Shown: positions 10,197-20,196 of the stretch, in pieces
Layout: every line of letters begins with the position of its first letter
How positions within the stretch are numbered: the first letter of the stretch is position 1
DNA from: Coemansia sp. RSA 487
Taxonomy: Eukaryota; Kickxellomycota; Kickxellomycetes; Kickxellales; Kickxellaceae
Assembly (NCBI GenBank): GCA_027577595.1
Contig: JANBRJ010000038.1
Span: 62,001-126,000 of the forward strand
DNA length: 64,000 nucleotides
Direction: 5' to 3'
Made by a program: the position numbers and the translations under genes
Notes under the pieces: generated by a model
The model's input: only the letters and a program-made list of their open reading frames with translations
What the model was told of the DNA's origin: nothing
The model's database searches: none

Positions 10197-11908
10197 ATGC
10201 ACGGATTATCAAAGGAATTTTCGTATCTTGGGCAGAACAATCGTGTCTCAGTGTAAGCAACTTTTAGAATATATCGCCATCACTCAAATGTTGTTTGTTT
10301 GTGTATATATGTTTTTAAGTGAACAAAGTATTTGCATGCAAACAGGGGAATTTTTCATCTCTATGTAGGCTCTACGAAATTCTCGACAGTCTGTCGCCCT
10401 ACGAATTAGCCATCGCGAAAAGACGCCTCCTTTTTAACCAAGGCAGGTCTACTCAGCTCGATATAGTTACATGTGCTCCGGCCGTTATCGTTAATAATAT
10501 CGCTTCGTACTTAACACCCGGTCAACTGAAAATATGGCATCGGGTAACGTTTCAAACGGATTTTGTATTCTGTTTGCCTATGCTATGTTGTGACTGTATA
10601 TCATCTATATTATCTCTCAAAGCTATTACCCTATTCACACATGTAGGTTAGCAAAACTTGGCGCTCGTATGTTCGCTCGCGGACTATTGTCAACGATGCA
10701 GTCAAAAGAATGCAAGTTATGTGTGAAATGCCTTCAACGCTAAAGACCGTAGCTCAGAAGATACAATGGCTATCAGGGCGTGAGGAACAATGGGAGAATG
10801 GGCGATGTTTTTGGTACGGCAAAATGTCACAAGAAAGCAATGTCTCAATAATTTCTATTGGTGGCGGATTGATAGCTAGGGGAAGCAAGACCCGAATCAT
10901 CCTAAGTAAAAAGACACACCCGGGAAAAAACCTTACATTTTCGGGACATGGAACCCAAATTAAGGATATATCTATCTGCCCGTCAAGAAAGGCAATTATG
11001 ACTTCAAGTTTCCTTCGCCAGGTCCGGATATTTTCAATACCAAGTGAAGATTGCATGTATGATTATTGCTCCCCTTCACACGCGGTATCCTTGGAGCTGC
11101 TGTACGCCGTGGAATTTAATGCAGTCTCGATTGCGCGAATCCACTTATTTTACGAATATGCTGCGGTTATGAGGAGCGACAACACAGTCGATGTATACAA
11201 TTGGAAGGAACGTAGCCAGGTAGCTCAGTTTTCATTTGGTGATACCAAGGTAAGTCAATTATTTAGCCAACGGATACGAATTTTTCAAAGTACTGTCAAC
11301 CAGGTGTGATTTTTGATATATGCTAATATAAAAACTATCAAGACCTATAGGTTTGCGACATGAATGTCTGTGCAGGTAATATTCTAGTTGTAGTTACCAA
11401 CAACTGGGAATTGACTCTGTTTGATATCACCTCTAAAGCCATTATATATCGTTTTTCAGCAAAGCGTCTCGATGATATTATGTATCAGGCGGATGATACC
11501 AAACCGCGTCTAAAAACTGCATCACACGTACAAAACAGACTGTGTATTTCTCTTTGTTCTCTAAAAAGGCATCTATCATATATCATTCTACCCGAGAAAA
11601 GACAGGCACACAATATTGTGTACACAATAGCTAGTATAGGAGAGAAGATCGCGTGCGCAGGATTCTTGTATTCACTAAGTTTCCCAATCAATGACCTCCG
11701 TGCATCCACATTTCAGTTGCCCTGGAGAATGTGCCCTATAGTCAACGGGTTTAGAAAAAAGATGAACTTCAGTAATGACTCGCCATCTTTCTATCGCTTA
11801 CCTGAACTACCGACGATCGCAGCAATGGATGACAACCACGTTGTCTTGCAATACAGAAACTTGAAGCCTTATATGATTAGTTTTGTAACATGTGCTCACA
11901 GCATTTGA
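10197..11908 (+). CDS. F-box protein with WD40-like propeller, four exons
   Basis: The frames join across three introns. The exons are 10197-10252, 10369-10543, 10647-11249 and 11351-11908, giving 463 residues. Donors are GTAAGC, GTAACG and GTAAGT; every acceptor is TAG. The junction at residues 77-78 rebuilds a clean F-box (about residues 48-100: DIVTCAPAVIVNNIASYL, then QLKIWHR joined to VSKTWRSYVRSR), strong evidence that the splice is real. The rest shows weak beta-propeller repeats, such as GHGTQIKDISICPS, VRIFSI, TVDVYNW and ELTLFDITSK. The family recruits substrates to SCF ubiquitin ligases through Skp1; the substrate is unknown. Codon use is more AT-rich than in the flanking genes. 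The first, 56-base exon is the least certain part; an ATG at 10319 inside the first intron is an alternative start. Confidence 0.72.
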
Positions 11909-12029
11909 TGTTGATCACTCTCCCCCACTTTACTCTAGACTTTTTTCTTTTTTTTTATCTGTAATCATTTTTCATTTCTTTATTTCTTGAATTTGAAAAA
12001 GGCTTTATTTGTTTTGTTTCAAATGAATC

Positions 12030-14189
12030 ATGACAAACAAGCAGAGAGACCGTCGGCAATATCATGGCCACAGAACCGCACTCGGCGATTTACTCGCGCC
12101 CAAGACGCAAACAGGTCGGACCAATATGGCTTTTTCGACTCAATACAACATGATTAGCTCCCAAATCCAAATGCTCACATTAGCTGCAGAAACCCGCCAA
12201 TACACAACGATAAGATTGCCACCAAGCCAGGGCGGATTGCCCGTAGTTCAGCTCACAGCGCTTACTCTTTTAGGCCGCACGATGCAAACACTACTAACGT
12301 TTTCGCTTCAAGACAGGGTGATCAGCATAGCACCGTTATTGAATACGCCGCGGTTCACTAAACGCCGGGCTTCGACATATGTGCAGCGGTGGGCAAACGA
12401 GGAGAACGAGGTCTTGCGGCTGGCCAGAAATCCAGCTACAGTTGCCCAGGCAATCAATCTGTACAAAGCAACTCTGCCGAAAATACCATTCTCTTCGCGC
12501 ACGCCATGGATGCTTCTGAGCAGCTGCTACACGATTCGCGATACAGCAGAAGCCGATGTTCGGTGGCTGATTCGCTCGATTCGCTCAATGTACAGCGGCA
12601 AGCCCCAGAGCTTGAACGAGCTGCTTCTCCGGGCGCACACGTACACTGGCGATCGGGAGAAGCTGCGCGACAGCGTTTTGAGGGTCTGCGTGAGCCCTGA
12701 AACATTAAACTCGGTAACGCTTACTGGTATACTTATGGAGCTTCAAGACACTGATTCCGATCGTGGACTGGCGTGTCGGCTGTGGACAGCTATGCTTGAC
12801 CAGCCAGGCTTTGTGCCATCGCAGACCTGCGTGCAGCTAGCACTAAAACTGGCCATACACTCGGATAATGTTGATTTGGCCAAACGTACATACCGGATGG
12901 TCATCTCTGGCGAATGGACAGGTATCAAACCCGGATTCTGGGCGGACAAGCTGATGGTATACGGGCTAGCGATAAACGGTCTTGATATTGATGCTTCAGA
13001 AGTAGCCATGGCTACAAACAATCCACTGATGCTGGACAACCCATTTGCGGCCATGCAGACAGTTCAGAAGTACGAACTGCTGCTCAAGGGCCTGAGCAAG
13101 ACGCAGCGTGTGGACACAGCAGAGGCGATGTTTGCGTATGTCCGTGACGAGCTGGGTCTGTATCCAACACAAGCCATGTACAGCTCTCTTCTCGGCGTTG
13201 TCGCATGCCATAGAGAGTGGGAGGTTGTAGAAGAGTATATACGCATGATGGAGGAGGACGGACTTTTGGTTTCGGAGAACGTTTGGAGGCGCATCTTGCT
13301 CGGCGCAGCACAGCAGGCCAGAATAGATATGTGCGATAAGGTGCTGAGCATTATGTCGTCGCGGGGCATTCCGCTTTCATATGTGGTAGCTGTGGCTGCT
13401 ATTGACGCATATTCGCGTCTAGGAAATTTGGAGCTGGTTGTGCGCTGGTATAACCTGGTGCACGAAACGCTTCGGGTACAGGCACAGACGCCAGTATCGC
13501 AACAGAGAGATGTCAGTTTCAGTGGAGTCAAAAAGCTCAGCAGCATGCACAGCTCTACGATCAGCAATGGACCAGCGATTGGGATAGGTCAGGTGGATGA
13601 GCCACCATGCCCTTGTTCGATAGAGCAGCCTGAAGAATTTATTGGTTACTTTGTCCATAAAAAGGAACTTGTCTGGCATCGCGATGTCCTAGCACGCGTA
13701 TTGGAGACTGTTGGTTGCTTGGGCGATGCCGTGCTGTTTATGCGAATCTGGGAGGATATTATCATGTTCCAGCAAAAAGTACGAACACTCAAACTATCAC
13801 CCTATATCTATATGGTGCTAGCGCGGTCCTTGGCTCGGCTCAGGATCCTAGGCAGATATGAGGACCATTTGCAGGTGTGGATAAGCGACCCGAGCAACCA
13901 GTTTACACAGCCCCAGATCGAGGAGATTATGCGGTTTGTGGACACGTGCAAGATGAACCATAGAGATGCGCGCCTGCATCTGTCTATTTGCCCACGGGAA
14001 AATCCTCTAAATGACAATCCAGGCGATAGTGTGCTAGAGACTGACGAGAAAGATGCGAATAGCTGCGTAAGCCCAGTCAATGTCAATGTCAATGTCAATG
14101 TCAATGTTGATGTTGATGTCGATGTCGATGTCGATGCAACTACAGCAATGTATAACACCAGCACCGTCATCAGCAACGGCAGCAACTAA
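12030..14189 (+). CDS. Pentatricopeptide-repeat (PPR) protein, probably mitochondrial
   Basis: The 719-residue product contains helical repeats of about 35 residues typical of PPR proteins, clearest at about residues 350-480 (YELLLKGLSK..., MYSSLLGVVACHREW, VWRRILLGAAQQARID, AVAAIDAYSRLGNLELV). PPR proteins bind organellar RNA one base per repeat and act in mitochondrial RNA processing or translation. The N-terminus is basic and Thr/Gln-rich, which fits import into mitochondria. A second Met at residue 33 could also be the start. The C-terminus carries a striking run of alternating Val with Asn or Asp, described separately. The specific RNA target cannot be told. The gene is convergent with the septin-like gene, 169 bases away. 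Confidence 0.8.
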   Translation: MTNKQRDRRQYHGHRTALGDLLAPKTQTGRTNMAFSTQYNMISSQIQMLTLAAETRQYTTIRLPPSQGGLPVVQLTALTLLGRTMQTLLTFSLQDRVISIAPLLNTPRFTKRRASTYVQRWANEENEVLRLARNPATVAQAINLYKATLPKIPFSSRTPWMLLSSCYTIRDTAEADVRWLIRSIRSMYSGKPQSLNELLLRAHTYTGDREKLRDSVLRVCVSPETLNSVTLTGILMELQDTDSDRGLACRLWTAMLDQPGFVPSQTCVQLALKLAIHSDNVDLAKRTYRMVISGEWTGIKPGFWADKLMVYGLAINGLDIDASEVAMATNNPLMLDNPFAAMQTVQKYELLLKGLSKTQRVDTAEAMFAYVRDELGLYPTQAMYSSLLGVVACHREWEVVEEYIRMMEEDGLLVSENVWRRILLGAAQQARIDMCDKVLSIMSSRGIPLSYVVAVAAIDAYSRLGNLELVVRWYNLVHETLRVQAQTPVSQQRDVSFSGVKKLSSMHSSTISNGPAIGIGQVDEPPCPCSIEQPEEFIGYFVHKKELVWHRDVLARVLETVGCLGDAVLFMRIWEDIIMFQQKVRTLKLSPYIYMVLARSLARLRILGRYEDHLQVWISDPSNQFTQPQIEEIMRFVDTCKMNHRDARLHLSICPRENPLNDNPGDSVLETDEKDANSCVSPVNVNVNVNVNVDVDVDVDVDATTAMYNTSTVISNGSN
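14076..14135 (+). repeat. Coding hexamer repeat (five GTCAAT then GTTGAT/GTCGAT)
   Basis: Ten tandem six-base units encode five Val-Asn and then five Val-Asp dipeptides near the C-terminus of the PPR protein. The first five units are identical. The later ones change A to G in the Asn codon (Asn to Asp), plus silent C/T changes. As a hexamer it can expand or contract without shifting the frame. Confidence 0.9.
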
Positions 14190-14358
14190 CTGAAAACTAG
14201 AATACACGTATCAACATTTGTAAATGTGCATTTATAATCTTTAATCAAATAGACATCTTTGCTGCAGAATTTGTGGATAATTGACAAAGGATAAAATATA
14301 ACAGATGAATAGATACAGATATAATGTTATGCTAGAAGAAAAAGCAGATCCGAACAGC

Positions 14359-16626
14359 TCAAGCCATGGCGGATTCAGAGGCTGTGTTGATGGTGTACCG
14401 GCGGCCTCTTTGGTCATTGTTACTGCTGTCGACATGCGCGGGATTTGCATGTGCCTTTGCCTTTCCACTACCACCAACCGAAAAGAGCATGTGGATTCCA
14501 CGGCGCACCGACGACCCGGCGTCCGTAGATTTCTGCTTTTCTGGCACAGATGACGCTGCGGACGGGGATTTAAACAGGGATGTGGTCATCGTTGTTAGTG
14601 TCGTTGCTGCTGAGACCCGATGCGGGTTAGACGCCATGGGCTGCTTGTCGCTGTTGGGCTCGTCGGGGCCAGATGCGGTTTGCGCTATGGGAGTGTGCGA
14701 TATTGTTGTTGCTGCTGTTGCCGATGTGACTGCTGTGATAGCAGTGTCTGGCGGTGATCCCAGATGGTTTGTATGTTGCATAGGAAAGTGGAACTTAAAC
14801 TCTGGTTCGCCTGCTGTGTTGCCGCCCCTGCCGCCAAATGCTCCAGCAGTTTCGCTCTTGGTGTCGTTATTGATGTTAGTGTTGCTGGTATTGCTGTCAC
14901 TGTTATTGCGAGTGTCAAGCTCTCTTGGAAGCCTAAGCAGCATAGATGAGGCGTTTCCTGCTGTAGCAGCGTTGGAAACAATGCTAATGTCGTTTCCATT
15001 TCCAGATGCAATGTCACCTGTGGTGAGGCGTCGCTGTGCTTGGTGGCGGCTGTACCTTTTGCTATGATAGTGGCTTCCGTGCCTATTATTGCCATCGGAG
15101 TGGCGGTTGTAAGCTTGCGAGGAAGACGATTGTCCGAGGTGGTGGTGGTGGTGTGTAGAAATAGGCATTGCGAACCGCGTTTTCTCTTGCTCGAGATACG
15201 TAGCCACCATATTATTTTTATCGGCGTAGTTGGGATCGCTGGCAATGCGCTGCATGCGGTACTTTTCGTAGTGCGTTTCGTCGGTCCAATACTCGAGAGA
15301 CTTGCGGAACGAGACGAAGAGTACATCCAAAAGAGCAGCGACATCACAGTGATCCGGATTGTTTATCTGCAGAGTTCCCCAGGAGAACTCGCGTATAAGC
15401 GATATTTCGCGTCGCTGGTGCCAGCGTTTGATTTGTATCGAGTCCGACCGCGTCGGTAGCGACTGGATCGACGATGTTGTTGACGTGAGCAAATGCTCGT
15501 GCTGCATTTTCAGCTCACGCATACGCTGACCCATCGCTGCTGGTGAATTGGGGTCAGTTGGATCGGGGATGTTGCTGTGGCGCCTGTGGTCACGAAATAT
15601 TCCCTTGGTGATCATCTCGGCGCTGGAGCTCACGCGGTTGTGCTTGGAGACCAGCACGCGCCAGTCAGCGACGCTGACACGGCTTGTTGATGAATTCTGG
15701 TACTCGGGGAGACGCATCTGCTGCCATTCGTCAACATGCTTGCTGCCGCACACAAGAAAGGGCAGCTTGCGCAGGAATGCGCGGCGGTACGCCCTGACTT
15801 CTTCGTATGGCTCCTTGTATGGCGTGTTTGGCGTGTCGCTAAAGTCAAACAGGCGGTCAGGCACCAGCAGATCGCGGACTTCCCGGTAAAAGGACTCGTC
15901 TTTGAGTAAATGGCGGTCAGCCAGCTCTATAGTGTCGCATTTTCCAACAGCGGGAATCACGTTTGCATACTGGGAAAACCTGCGTATGGCGCGCAGATCA
16001 GCGGCGGTGACAATGTCGGCAGCAGCTTCGAGGCGATGGCTGTGGGAATCGGTGGTTGCGCTATAGTAAACAGGCGGCGGCAACATGTATATGATTGCGT
16101 GGATATGGGCTGAAGCAAATGTGGATCTGTTGCGCTGCGTCCTCTGTTCCTCGTCCAATGTGGCCTGTAGCCGGCGCTCGATCTCTCCGCAAATCTCATT
16201 GATAGTGGCTGCCGCTTTCTGTTCGTCGTTGCTGTCTATTCCTGGGGTGTCGATAAATTCGATGCTGATGGGCTGGCTATCGAGAAGCTCTTTGATGCGC
16301 ACTTTGCAGCGCCGGATCAGCGTTGTACCCGAGAGTGAGTCAAAAACGCAGAATGGATCAAGAACTTCTTCAGCAACCACATTCGACTCTTTGAATGACG
16401 CGGATGGAAACATGACACGGTTGCCCTCGGACAAGGATTCTATGTGAAGCGAGTAGAATGAGTCGCATATGGTTTGGAGCAGAGTAGACTTTCCCACACC
16501 ACGCCTCCCAACCACCATGACATTGAGCGACTCTGGTGTGTGGCGGCGGAAGGAGAGCATGCGCTGGTGCCATTCCAGCCGCGCTTTGTCTTTGACACGG
16601 TCGTTGGTGGAATGGAACTCTACCAT
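14359..16626 (-). CDS. Divergent septin-like GTPase
   Basis: The 755-residue product has a septin-type G domain. The P-loop GRRGVGKST is at residues 40-48, DTPG at about 123-126, and a G4-like GKCD at about 226-229 (septins usually have AKAD). A septin unique element is recognisable at about 414-428 (WGTLQINNPDHCD; compare WG.VEVENP.HCD in septins). The region between is longer than in core septins. After about residue 450 the tail is disordered, with His-, Ser-, Asn- and Thr-rich runs, and there is no clear coiled coil. Septins form membrane-associated filaments at sites of division and polarity. This looks like a divergent, non-core member, and whether it polymerises is open. The start is the first ATG, 31 residues before the G domain. 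Confidence 0.8.
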   Translation of the reverse strand: MVEFHSTNDRVKDKARLEWHQRMLSFRRHTPESLNVMVVGRRGVGKSTLLQTICDSFYSLHIESLSEGNRVMFPSASFKESNVVAEEVLDPFCVFDSLSGTTLIRRCKVRIKELLDSQPISIEFIDTPGIDSNDEQKAAATINEICGEIERRLQATLDEEQRTQRNRSTFASAHIHAIIYMLPPPVYYSATTDSHSHRLEAAADIVTAADLRAIRRFSQYANVIPAVGKCDTIELADRHLLKDESFYREVRDLLVPDRLFDFSDTPNTPYKEPYEEVRAYRRAFLRKLPFLVCGSKHVDEWQQMRLPEYQNSSTSRVSVADWRVLVSKHNRVSSSAEMITKGIFRDHRRHSNIPDPTDPNSPAAMGQRMRELKMQHEHLLTSTTSSIQSLPTRSDSIQIKRWHQRREISLIREFSWGTLQINNPDHCDVAALLDVLFVSFRKSLEYWTDETHYEKYRMQRIASDPNYADKNNMVATYLEQEKTRFAMPISTHHHHHLGQSSSSQAYNRHSDGNNRHGSHYHSKRYSRHQAQRRLTTGDIASGNGNDISIVSNAATAGNASSMLLRLPRELDTRNNSDSNTSNTNINNDTKSETAGAFGGRGGNTAGEPEFKFHFPMQHTNHLGSPPDTAITAVTSATAATTISHTPIAQTASGPDEPNSDKQPMASNPHRVSAATTLTTMTTSLFKSPSAASSVPEKQKSTDAGSSVRRGIHMLFSVGGSGKAKAHANPAHVDSSNNDQRGRRYTINTASESAMA

Positions 16627-18123
16627 CAGCTAAGAACTCGTCGCTGTGCGCCTCTGCTGCTGACCGTAAAACTGCTTTTTTTTATCTGGGTGGTGGTCCT
16701 GGCGTGTGCTAGAGGCCAATAGGTTATACTTGGCGCAGAAACGCTTGCTGCGCCGAATAACGCGGTTGTTCTTTAGTAAGCGAAGTAAAGAGAACAAACG
16801 GTGGGGGAATTTTTTCTTTTGTTTGGAAAACGACACCACGCTTTTGGTCGCCAAGCCAGACAGTAAGAGCAGTAGAAAAAGACAGAGATATGTGGCTGAG
16901 AAACAATAAAGTCCTGTGAAGGAAGAAAAAGAGCGGTATTTAAACGAACCAAGAGTAAAGCAAAGAAGAGGTGCAACCTCGGGCAATAAAAATAGATGGA
17001 AATACAAGTTGCAAGGAAATACTTCTGCGGCAACGATGATGATGTAAGGGGAAGAAAAAGACAGCATTGCATGTGTTGCAAAAGCTGAAGTGCAAGTTCG
17101 AGGGAAAGCAGGGCCATAAAAAAGGGCAAAGAAGGCACAAAGAAAATGGACCTTTTCGACCAAGAAAAGTGCCATCTTTGTTGTGGTGGAAAGGGGTTTT
17201 TGCGCTGGACAAAAACAGACGGTTGCACAGCAATTCTTTCGCCATCAATTTCAACAGTGCAAAGTTGCCCTGAATTAAAGCGCATGCGTGCATAGCCAAG
17301 TACAGCCGTGCCACTTTTGCCTTTGTGTTTCCAGATTCTGCTTTGCATCAATGCAATTTGCGTCTGACTGCTGCTGCTTCTGATACTATTGTGTGTTTTT
17401 AAACCAGTTGCCTGTGAAATCACACCATGTGGGATTCGATATACCCATGTATGCCACGGGAAACTGCGGGAAAGAGCAAAAGAGAAATGAGCAGAATGTA
17501 TCAATCAATGTATTAAGTTGCCATATATCAAGGAGGCATCTTTATATTGCTTGCCTGAGCCTTTTCTGATTCTAGCTCATGCACACAATTTTATTTTCAT
17601 ATCCCGATATTTGTTGTTTTCGTTTGCCAAAATAAGGACATGAACTCAAAATTTCATCATTTACACCAAAGTTGCATCTCAGATGTTTCAACCCATGATA
17701 TCACAGGTTGTTTTTCTCAACAATGATGATGCTGCGACATATCTTCTATTATCTTGCTTCAATTAGGGGGTTGGGTTGGGTTGAGGTGAATTGCAAATAA
17801 TAGACAACTGTTTTCAATTCAATTTTTTCAGGAGGATAAAACATGTTCAAAAAATGATGTGTCCAATAAAGTCATATGCTGATACAAGCAATAGCAATAT
17901 ATATCTCAAAAATAGCTTTATAAAGCAAGTGCATTGTGCTTGTCAGTGTCTTAATGTCTCAATGCTGTGACAAATACTTCTTAGCAAAAGTTTGCTATTT
18001 TACAAAAATGTGTCAAACAAGAGGGTGTGAGTTGCGTTACCATGGTGTTTATTGTTTTATTGGATGTATAGGCTTTCAAGATATTCCGATATTGCTGAAA
18101 CATCACAATAATACACGATTGCC
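16627..18123. other. Intergenic region, 1.5 kb, upstream of the septin-like gene
   Basis: This long AT-rich spacer should contain the septin promoter (minus strand) at its left side and the 3' end of the ABCD4-type gene at its right. On the plus strand it is purine-rich around 16740-17180, so the minus strand is pyrimidine-rich. That gives long minus-strand open frames rich in Phe, Leu and Ser that I do not accept as genes. A G-rich tract at 17766-17786 is listed separately. I see nothing else. Confidence 0.5.
17766..17786 (+). repeat. G-rich TTGGG tract (possible G-quadruplex)
   Basis: Four G-runs are separated by TT or TTGA: GGGGG, GGG, GGG, then GG. The tract is preceded by TTA, giving a telomere-like TTAGGG/TTGGG appearance in otherwise AT-rich DNA. 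It could fold as a two- or three-layer quadruplex. It is short and could be chance. Confidence 0.5.
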
Positions 18124-20196
18124 TCACAGGTCGCTAAGCGTGTAAGGGTGAGTTTGGGATAGTGTTAGGCATCTCTTGTGGTATTTCGCCAGGCTTTGGC
18201 GATGGCTGACAGAGACAAGTGTGATTCCAGCGTCCACCATGGCGCGGTATAGCGCATGCTCTGTTGCGGCGTCCAGAGAGCTCGTGCACTCGTCGAGGAT
18301 AGCAAATTCTGGAGCCCAGAACAGCACACGCGCAATCGATATCCTCTGTTGCTCACCCGGGGAAAGCTTCCTCAGCCAGTATTGCACCGACCGCTGCCTG
18401 TCATAGCCGCTGGCGTTGCTACCAACAGCGTTCTGCTCGCGTATGGCCATCTCAGCAACCAGATGGCCAAGGCAGACAGCGTTTAGCAGCTGAGCAAGCT
18501 CTCTGTCGGAGCACACTTGCAGCTTGTTGCCCCACTGCCCAGGGTAGCTCACCTGCTCACGCAAGCTGCCGCCCACTATGTATGGTGTTTGTGGCAGAAA
18601 GAAGATGCTTGGCGCGCCGTTCACGTAGGGGACACGCACATGGCCCTTCCCAGGCGGCCACAGGCCACATAGCGTCCGCAGAATCGACGTCTTGCCTGTG
18701 CCGTTGGGGCCAGTGATCATCAGCGACTCTCCGGCTGCGATTTCGATGTTTAGGTTGCACACAAGCGGAGCTCCAGTCGGCGTCGTCACAGTTAGGCTCT
18801 CCAAGACTATTTTGCCGTCCGGACCAGGCTGGGTGCGGTCTGCTCCGCCGGCGTCCACGTCCAGCACATCGAGCTCCTCCCACAGCTGCACGATACGCGC
18901 AGTGTACCCGGCAACATCTGCAAGCTTCTTCGCCTGCTCGATAACCACAGTGAAACGGTAGATCAGATAGATAGACACAAAGGCGTTGAGGCTGATGATG
19001 CTGCTCAGCTCGGAACTGGACTTGCCATCGTAGACGCCCATGAATATCGGGATCGCAACGATCACATACGACACCGTTGATCCTAGATACGAGAACACTT
19101 GCGTCAGCAGTGACAGCCACAGCTGCTTCCCGAGCAGCTGCTTCTGCACATCCACGACGCGACCAAGAGCGCTGTCTGCAGATTCGCGCTCCCTTGCCTC
19201 GCCTCCGAAAAACGCAATCGACTCGGCAAACGTGCAGATGCGCATCTCGCTGAACCTCAGGTTCCCTTCCTCGCGCTCCTGCCGGTACACCGCCCGGACC
19301 ACTGGAGGCATTGCCAGCCGTGTTACCAGCGCCCCAAGCACAAAGTAAATGTAAACCGACAGTGGGCCAAAGAACCCCGATATAGACCAGCATTTCACCG
19401 TGTAGTATGCGACCAGAAACGGCGCAATCAGCAGCTCTGAGAGTACGTCTGCCGCGGTCGCCGAAAACCTCTCAATGTCCTGCGCGATGCGCTGGTCCGG
19501 ATTGTCGATTGCACCCTGGCTCACCAGCGGGTAAAGCCGCTGCGCAGCCATGTACCGCCGGTGTGTGTACTGCGTCAAAACGCTGCGCATCATCACACCG
19601 AGACGCCCGCCGATGTACTCGAGCACAGCCTTGCTTGCGCCAGCCATCGCAACGACTACAAAGCAGCGCAGCAGCAGCGGGAAGAACGCTGCCCTGTCCT
19701 TGTCGCCCAGCACCTTGTAGAACTCTGACGGCTGCTTGCCTGCGTAGTAGTACACCACCTCACCCAGAAGCTTACCGCCTATTAGCAGCACGCAGCATAC
19801 CCCGACGCGGCTGGGCGTCTGTTTGGTCCACAACAGTACCCGGAACATTCGAAAAAGCCTCTGGATGAATATAGATCCTATTGCGTACTGCCTCTGGGCC
19901 TGCTTATCAGACATTCCGCTGCTGTCGAGCCTTTCCATATCATCGCCATCGTCATCAATGTCCATAACCCCCCCACGCCATCCGCTGCTTTCGCGTGCGC
20001 TTAGCGGACTAAACGCAGTGCTGGTTTCTGCCCCGTCAGACAAAGCAAGAGACCCCGCCCGCACCGCACCGTTAGAATATGCATTATCCCCTTCGCTCTC
20101 GGTACCCGCTACTGCAGTAACTGCGTCTGTAGCTTTGGCCAGCGGCTGTCTGTATGAGTCCATTTCAATATCTTCTCCCGTGTGCTTCCTTGGCAT
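18124..20196 (-). CDS. ABCD4: ABCD4-type half ABC transporter (vacuolar/lysosomal cobalamin export family)
   Basis: The 690-residue half transporter has one membrane domain and one ATPase domain. The membrane part (about residues 95-400) carries the ABCD4-specific stretches AYYTVKCWSISGFFGP, YVIVAIPIFMGVY and LADVAGYTARI, which match human ABCD4 better than the peroxisomal fatty-acid transporters ABCD1-3. In the ATPase part I see Walker A GPNGTGKTS (about 495-503), signature LSPGEQQR (about 610), Walker B with FAILDECTSSLD (about 629) and the switch His in SVSHR. All are intact. Human ABCD4 works with LMBD1 to release vitamin B12 from lysosomes; I infer the same for the vacuole here. The acidic, Ser-rich N-terminal 90 residues look disordered. 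The gene is a single exon, tandem with MIOS. Confidence 0.85.
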   Translation of the reverse strand: MPRKHTGEDIEMDSYRQPLAKATDAVTAVAGTESEGDNAYSNGAVRAGSLALSDGAETSTAFSPLSARESSGWRGGVMDIDDDGDDMERLDSSGMSDKQAQRQYAIGSIFIQRLFRMFRVLLWTKQTPSRVGVCCVLLIGGKLLGEVVYYYAGKQPSEFYKVLGDKDRAAFFPLLLRCFVVVAMAGASKAVLEYIGGRLGVMMRSVLTQYTHRRYMAAQRLYPLVSQGAIDNPDQRIAQDIERFSATAADVLSELLIAPFLVAYYTVKCWSISGFFGPLSVYIYFVLGALVTRLAMPPVVRAVYRQEREEGNLRFSEMRICTFAESIAFFGGEARERESADSALGRVVDVQKQLLGKQLWLSLLTQVFSYLGSTVSYVIVAIPIFMGVYDGKSSSELSSIISLNAFVSIYLIYRFTVVIEQAKKLADVAGYTARIVQLWEELDVLDVDAGGADRTQPGPDGKIVLESLTVTTPTGAPLVCNLNIEIAAGESLMITGPNGTGKTSILRTLCGLWPPGKGHVRVPYVNGAPSIFFLPQTPYIVGGSLREQVSYPGQWGNKLQVCSDRELAQLLNAVCLGHLVAEMAIREQNAVGSNASGYDRQRSVQYWLRKLSPGEQQRISIARVLFWAPEFAILDECTSSLDAATEHALYRAMVDAGITLVSVSHRQSLAKYHKRCLTLSQTHPYTLSDL

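Noticed and set aside
16630-17504. Two long overlapping minus-strand frames (181 and 243 codons)
   Set aside because: They overlap each other in different frames, are rich in Phe, Leu and Ser from a purine/pyrimidine-skewed promoter region, and show no domain.
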